Of a stretch of 64,000 nt of DNA, positions 60,957 through 64,000 are shown one piece after another. Each line of letters starts with the position of its first letter. The first letter of the stretch is position 1. The stretch spans positions 248,001-312,000 of the forward strand of contig NZ_AUDL01000012.1 in NCBI RefSeq assembly GCF_000425445.1, given 5' to 3'. The DNA comes from Flavobacterium denitrificans DSM 15936. GTDB lineage: Bacteria; Bacteroidota; Bacteroidia; Flavobacteriales; Flavobacteriaceae. A model generated the notes under the pieces. The model ran no database searches. It was not told the DNA's origin and was given only the letters and a program-made list of their open reading frames with translations. A program made the position numbers and the translations under genes.

Positions 60957-61877
60957 ATGTTGAAGTATAGTAAAGTCTTTGGTTTGGTTGCTTTTGTCTT
61001 TTTGTTTGCCATGTGCAACCAAAAAAGCAAGAATGAATCAGAAGAAACAATTTTAAAAGGATCTCTTGATGTTACAGTTGATGAAACTGTAAAACCAATT
61101 GTTGACGATCAGGTGGCAGTTTTTGAAGGAACTTACTATGATGCTAAAATCAATGTGAAGCCTAAATCGGAGGTGGAGCTTATCAATGATTTGCTGAATA
61201 AAAAAGCTAAAGTTGTAGTAACTGCGCGAAATTTGACACAGGAAGAATTGAAAAGATTTGAAAAAAGTAAAATTAATCCTAGAGTTACGCCATTTGCTAT
61301 TGATGCAATAGCCTTAATTTCCAACAAAAGCAATAATGACACATTAATTGCGTTGAAGTCTGTATTAGATTTTATGCAAGGAAAGAAAGAAACTGGAATT
61401 AAAGGGCTTGTTTTTGACAATCCGAATTCTAGTACAGTTCGTTACATGAAGGATTTGGCAAAAGTGAAAGACATTCCGGCAACTGGAGTTTTTTCATTCA
61501 AAACCAATGATGAAGTGATTAAATTCGTTTCTGAAAACGAAGGAATGATTGGAGTGGTTGGTGTTAATTGGCTTTCGCAACCATCAGCTAATATGGCTGA
61601 TTTTATAGAAAAAGTCAATATTTTAGGAGTGAAAGGCTTGAACAGCAATCAATATTATTATCCAAGCCAGAATGACCTTGCCGAAGAAAAATATCCTTTG
61701 GCACGTGATTTGTTTATTATAAATTGTCAGGGTTATACTGGATTAGGAATGGGCTTTTCGTCATTTATGGCAGGAGAAATTGGCCAAAGGATTATATTGA
61801 AATCTAGTTTGATGCCAGTAAAAGTACCGGGAAGAAAACTAAATATTAGAACCCAAATTTTAAAAGATAAAGAATAA
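60957..61877 (+). CDS. PstS-like substrate-binding lipoprotein
   Basis: 306 residues. The lipoprotein signal ends FLFAMC (Cys20). The body resembles the phosphate-binding PstS fold of periplasmic proteins: VVTARNLTQEELKRFEKSKI near 83-102, TPFAIDAIALISNKSN, KGLVFDNPNSSTVRYMKDLA and NCQGYTGLGMGFSSFMAGEI. Here it sits in a TonB cluster with no pst transporter genes, so transport of phosphate is not implied. The binding target is unknown. Confidence 0.82.
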   Translation: MLKYSKVFGLVAFVFLFAMCNQKSKNESEETILKGSLDVTVDETVKPIVDDQVAVFEGTYYDAKINVKPKSEVELINDLLNKKAKVVVTARNLTQEELKRFEKSKINPRVTPFAIDAIALISNKSNNDTLIALKSVLDFMQGKKETGIKGLVFDNPNSSTVRYMKDLAKVKDIPATGVFSFKTNDEVIKFVSENEGMIGVVGVNWLSQPSANMADFIEKVNILGVKGLNSNQYYYPSQNDLAEEKYPLARDLFIINCQGYTGLGMGFSSFMAGEIGQRIILKSSLMPVKVPGRKLNIRTQILKDKE

Positions 61878-61893
61878 ATTAATTACTACAAAG

Positions 61894-63561
61894 ATGAATA
61901 AATTTAAAATTTTTAGTCTTGCCTTAGTTGCTACAGCTTCTGTTGCAAAAGCGCAAGACATCAAAGAAGCTAAAAAAGCAATTGATGCTGAGCAGTTTCA
62001 AAAGGCAAAATCTTTGCTTAAGTCAATCATCAAAGCAAAACCTTCAGATGGTGAAGCTAATTTTGTTTTAGGTAATATCTATTTAAACCAAAGCGTTGTT
62101 GATTCTGCTAAAATCTATTATTTAAATGGAATCGAAGCAGCAGACAAAAAAAATCTGAATTATATTGGATTAGGTCAAATTGATCTTGATAATAAAAATA
62201 CTGCTTCTGCTCAAGCTAATTTTGGTTTGGCAACTAAAGATATGAAGCGTAAAGATGTTGATGAGTATATCTATATTGGTAAAGCTTATATTAATTCAAA
62301 CAATCCTGATTACAATAGTGCAATCGCGAGTTTGAAACGCGCTTTAGCAATTGAGCCTCAAAATGCGACAGCTTTGCTTACTATTGGTGATGCTTATTAT
62401 GGAGCTAATAATCAAAATGATGCTTATAAAGCTTATCGTGACGCATTTACTGCAGATCCAACACTTTTGAGAGCAAAAATGCAATTGGGTGTTTTATTAA
62501 AAGGTGCTAAATCTTATGATGAAGCTATTAAATCTTTTAATGAAGTTATCGCTTTAAATGCAAATTACGGACCTGTTTACAGAGAATTAGCTGAAACATA
62601 TTACAAATGGGCGAGAAATAAGCCTTCTACAGCAAAAACGAATTTGCAGAACGCTATAACAAATTATGAGAAATACTTAAGCTTGACAGATTACTCTTTA
62701 GATTCTAAAATGCGTCACGCAGATTTCTTGATCTTAGTAAAAGATTACAAAAGTCTAGAAACTGTTGCAAACAAAATGATTGCTGAGGACAAAGTTAATC
62801 CTAGAATTTACAGATATTTAGGATATTCTGCTTATGAGAATGGTAACATCGATGTTGCTCTTAAATCATTAGAAGATTATGTAAAAGTTCCTAACAATAA
62901 AGTAATCGCTAAAGATTATTTATACTTAGGATTTGCGAAAATTAAAAAAGGTACTGCTGCTGATGGTTCAGTTGAAGCTTCTGCTTTTGAGGCTGGTTTA
63001 ACTGATATCAAAAAAGCGGTTGCTATGGAGCCATTAGCTGTTGAAGATCTTGGTGATTTTGGTAAAGAGTTGTTTGGTAAAAAACAATACAATCAAGCAG
63101 CTGCTATTTATGAGTTAACTACAACTAATAGTGAGCAGAAAAACTACTTGAATGATAATGTTTATTATGGTATCTCTCTTTATTATGCAAATGCAAATAA
63201 AACGAACGGAGCTGTTGATGCTGCTGCTTTAACTAAAGCTGATGCTGCTTTTGACAGAGTTCTTGTTGCTTCACCAACTTATGACGAAGCTTACTTATAT
63301 AAAGGAAGAATCAACAACTTATTGGAGAAAGATGATTTGATTATCAAAAACTACGAAGAGTATGTTGCTAAAACTACTGCTAAAGGCGCTGAGGAATTAG
63401 CAAAACCTGCAACAGTTAAGAAAGTAGTTGAGGCTTACAATAGTATTGGTGCGGCTTATGCTAATACAGACAAAGCTAAAGCAGTTGAATACTTTAATAA
63501 ATCTTTAGTTTTAGATCCTGCTAATAAATATGCGGCGGATTCTGTAAAAGCTTTAAAATAA
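61894..63561 (+). CDS. Secreted tetratricopeptide-repeat protein of the ton cluster
   Basis: 555 residues with a signal peptide (to about residue 20, VAKAQ). TPR units run from about residue 22 to the end, for example ALAIEPQNATALLTIGDAYY, YDEAIKSFNEVIALNANYGP and AVEYFNKSLVLDPANKYAAD. Such periplasmic TPR proteins often hold outer-membrane or ton partners together. It follows the PstS-like gene by 16 bases and is followed by a terminator, so it is the last gene of this operon. Confidence 0.88.
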   Translation: MNKFKIFSLALVATASVAKAQDIKEAKKAIDAEQFQKAKSLLKSIIKAKPSDGEANFVLGNIYLNQSVVDSAKIYYLNGIEAADKKNLNYIGLGQIDLDNKNTASAQANFGLATKDMKRKDVDEYIYIGKAYINSNNPDYNSAIASLKRALAIEPQNATALLTIGDAYYGANNQNDAYKAYRDAFTADPTLLRAKMQLGVLLKGAKSYDEAIKSFNEVIALNANYGPVYRELAETYYKWARNKPSTAKTNLQNAITNYEKYLSLTDYSLDSKMRHADFLILVKDYKSLETVANKMIAEDKVNPRIYRYLGYSAYENGNIDVALKSLEDYVKVPNNKVIAKDYLYLGFAKIKKGTAADGSVEASAFEAGLTDIKKAVAMEPLAVEDLGDFGKELFGKKQYNQAAAIYELTTTNSEQKNYLNDNVYYGISLYYANANKTNGAVDAAALTKADAAFDRVLVASPTYDEAYLYKGRINNLLEKDDLIIKNYEEYVAKTTAKGAEELAKPATVKKVVEAYNSIGAAYANTDKAKAVEYFNKSLVLDPANKYAADSVKALK

Positions 63562-63584
63562 TAAATTAGTTTCTAACTAATTAT

Positions 63585-63618
63585 AAAACCGACAGTTCAA
63601 TGAGCTGTCGGTTTTTTT
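63585..63618 (+). terminator. Terminator after the ton/TPR operon
   Basis: Stem AAACCGACAG / CTGTCGGTTT with a 9-base loop and a T tract, 24 bases after the TPR gene stop. Confidence 0.88.
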
Positions 63619-63645
63619 GTTCCGTATTTAAATGACTATCTTTGC
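63616..63645 (+). promoter_or_regulatory. queE promoter
   Basis: TTTG at 63616-63619 and an exact -7 box TATCTTTG at 63637-63644 with 17 bases between. This gives a leader of about 13 bases before the ATG at 63662. Confidence 0.65.
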
Positions 63646-63661
63646 ACTTTAAAATTGAATA

Positions 63662-64000
63662 ATGTTATCAAAAGAAATACAATTAGAAGTTAATAAAGGA
63701 GCTATGTTACCTTTGATGGAGGAGTTTTACACTATTCAGGGGGAAGGTTTTCATACGGGAACGGCAGCATATTTTATTAGAATTGGAGGATGTGATGTTG
63801 GTTGTCATTGGTGCGATGTAAAGGAAAGTTGGAATGCAGAACTGCATCCACCAACTAGTATTGATTTAATTGTAAAAAATGCTTCAACTTACGCTGATAC
63901 TGTTGTGATTACTGGAGGAGAGCCATTGACTTGGGATATGACTTTGCTTACGCAACAGTTAAAAGATAAAAATCTGAAAGTTCATATTGAGACATCTGGT
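63662..64000 (+). CDS. queE: 7-carboxy-7-deazaguanine synthase, N-terminal part (cut by window edge)
   Basis: 113 codons from the ATG at 63662 to the window end. A radical SAM enzyme that makes CDG for queuosine (or archaeosine-type) synthesis. The N-terminal segment LPLMEEFYTIQGEGFHTGTA is the QueE signature. The 4Fe-4S cysteines are at residues 44, 48 and 51 (CDVGCHWC, CxxxCxxC). VVITGGEPLTWD near 90 is the SAM-binding GGEP motif. With queA it indicates a queuosine pathway in this organism. Confidence 0.92.
   Translation, partial: MLSKEIQLEVNKGAMLPLMEEFYTIQGEGFHTGTAAYFIRIGGCDVGCHWCDVKESWNAELHPPTSIDLIVKNASTYADTVVITGGEPLTWDMTLLTQQLKDKNLKVHIETSG

Noticed and set aside
1..64000. tRNA or rRNA genes
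   Set aside because: I looked for T-loop GTTCRANNC with a matching acceptor stem and for rRNA cores between genes and saw none. A covariance search would be needed to exclude a missed tRNA.

Overview
The window looks like a chromosomal segment of a Flavobacterium-type member of the Bacteroidota. The DNA is AT-rich. Several gene starts follow the Bacteroidota -7 box TAnnTTTG, and clear Shine-Dalgarno sites are rare. The gene content is also typical: four DUF3857 transglutaminase-like proteins, an ExbB/ExbD/ExbD/TonB cluster, kynurenine-pathway genes, a bifunctional DAHP synthase/chorismate mutase, and HerA-like, MarC and HupE/UreJ proteins. I see no rRNA, tRNA, CRISPR array, intact insertion sequence or prophage.

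Layout. 1-8.4 kb, mostly minus strand: a glycosyltransferase cut by the window edge, a Lys/Ala-repeat secreted protein, a large outer-membrane barrel protein, small membrane/DUF genes and aspartate kinase. 8.5-17.9 kb: GNAT acetyltransferase, fructose-1,6-bisphosphatase, a TerB-like protein, the run HupE - dCMP deaminase - S41 protease - SnoaL-like protein, then MarC, DUF4412 and DUF3109 proteins. 18.2-23.7 kb: class I ribonucleotide reductase (nrdB, nrdA), then an isolated AAA ATPase with a TOPRIM-like C-terminus, the best candidate here for a laterally acquired defence-type gene. 24.0-28.4 kb: an aromatic amino-acid operon (prephenate dehydratase, aminotransferase, prephenate dehydrogenase, DAHP synthase/chorismate mutase). 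It is preceded by a Phe/Tyr-rich leader peptide with mutually exclusive antiterminator and terminator hairpins. A second structured RNA-like element lies directly in front of tyrA. 28.6-31.9 kb: a sialidase-like protein, a truncated DUF2135 remnant, rsgA and dtd. 32-41.5 kb: four tandem DUF3857 proteins running into a MazG-like pyrophosphohydrolase and aroA. 41.8-57.4 kb: queA, kynU, a glycine-zipper lipoprotein, an unrecognised 602-residue protein, an AsmA-like protein, penicillin acylase, a serine hydrolase with TPR, GNAT, kmo and a HerA-like ATPase. 57.8-64 kb: exbB-exbD-exbD-tonB, a small membrane protein, a PstS-like lipoprotein and a TPR protein, then the start of queE.

How the genes fit together. 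Chorismate metabolism is represented twice: the attenuated Phe/Tyr operon and aroA further on. Tryptophan catabolism towards quinolinate (NAD) is represented by kynU and kmo, which are unlinked, and queuosine synthesis by queA and queE. The exb/ton cluster energises outer-membrane transport. Intergenic regions are rich in dispersed inverted repeats. Every convergent gene junction in the window carries at least one, which suggests a role as bidirectional terminators or 3'-end elements.
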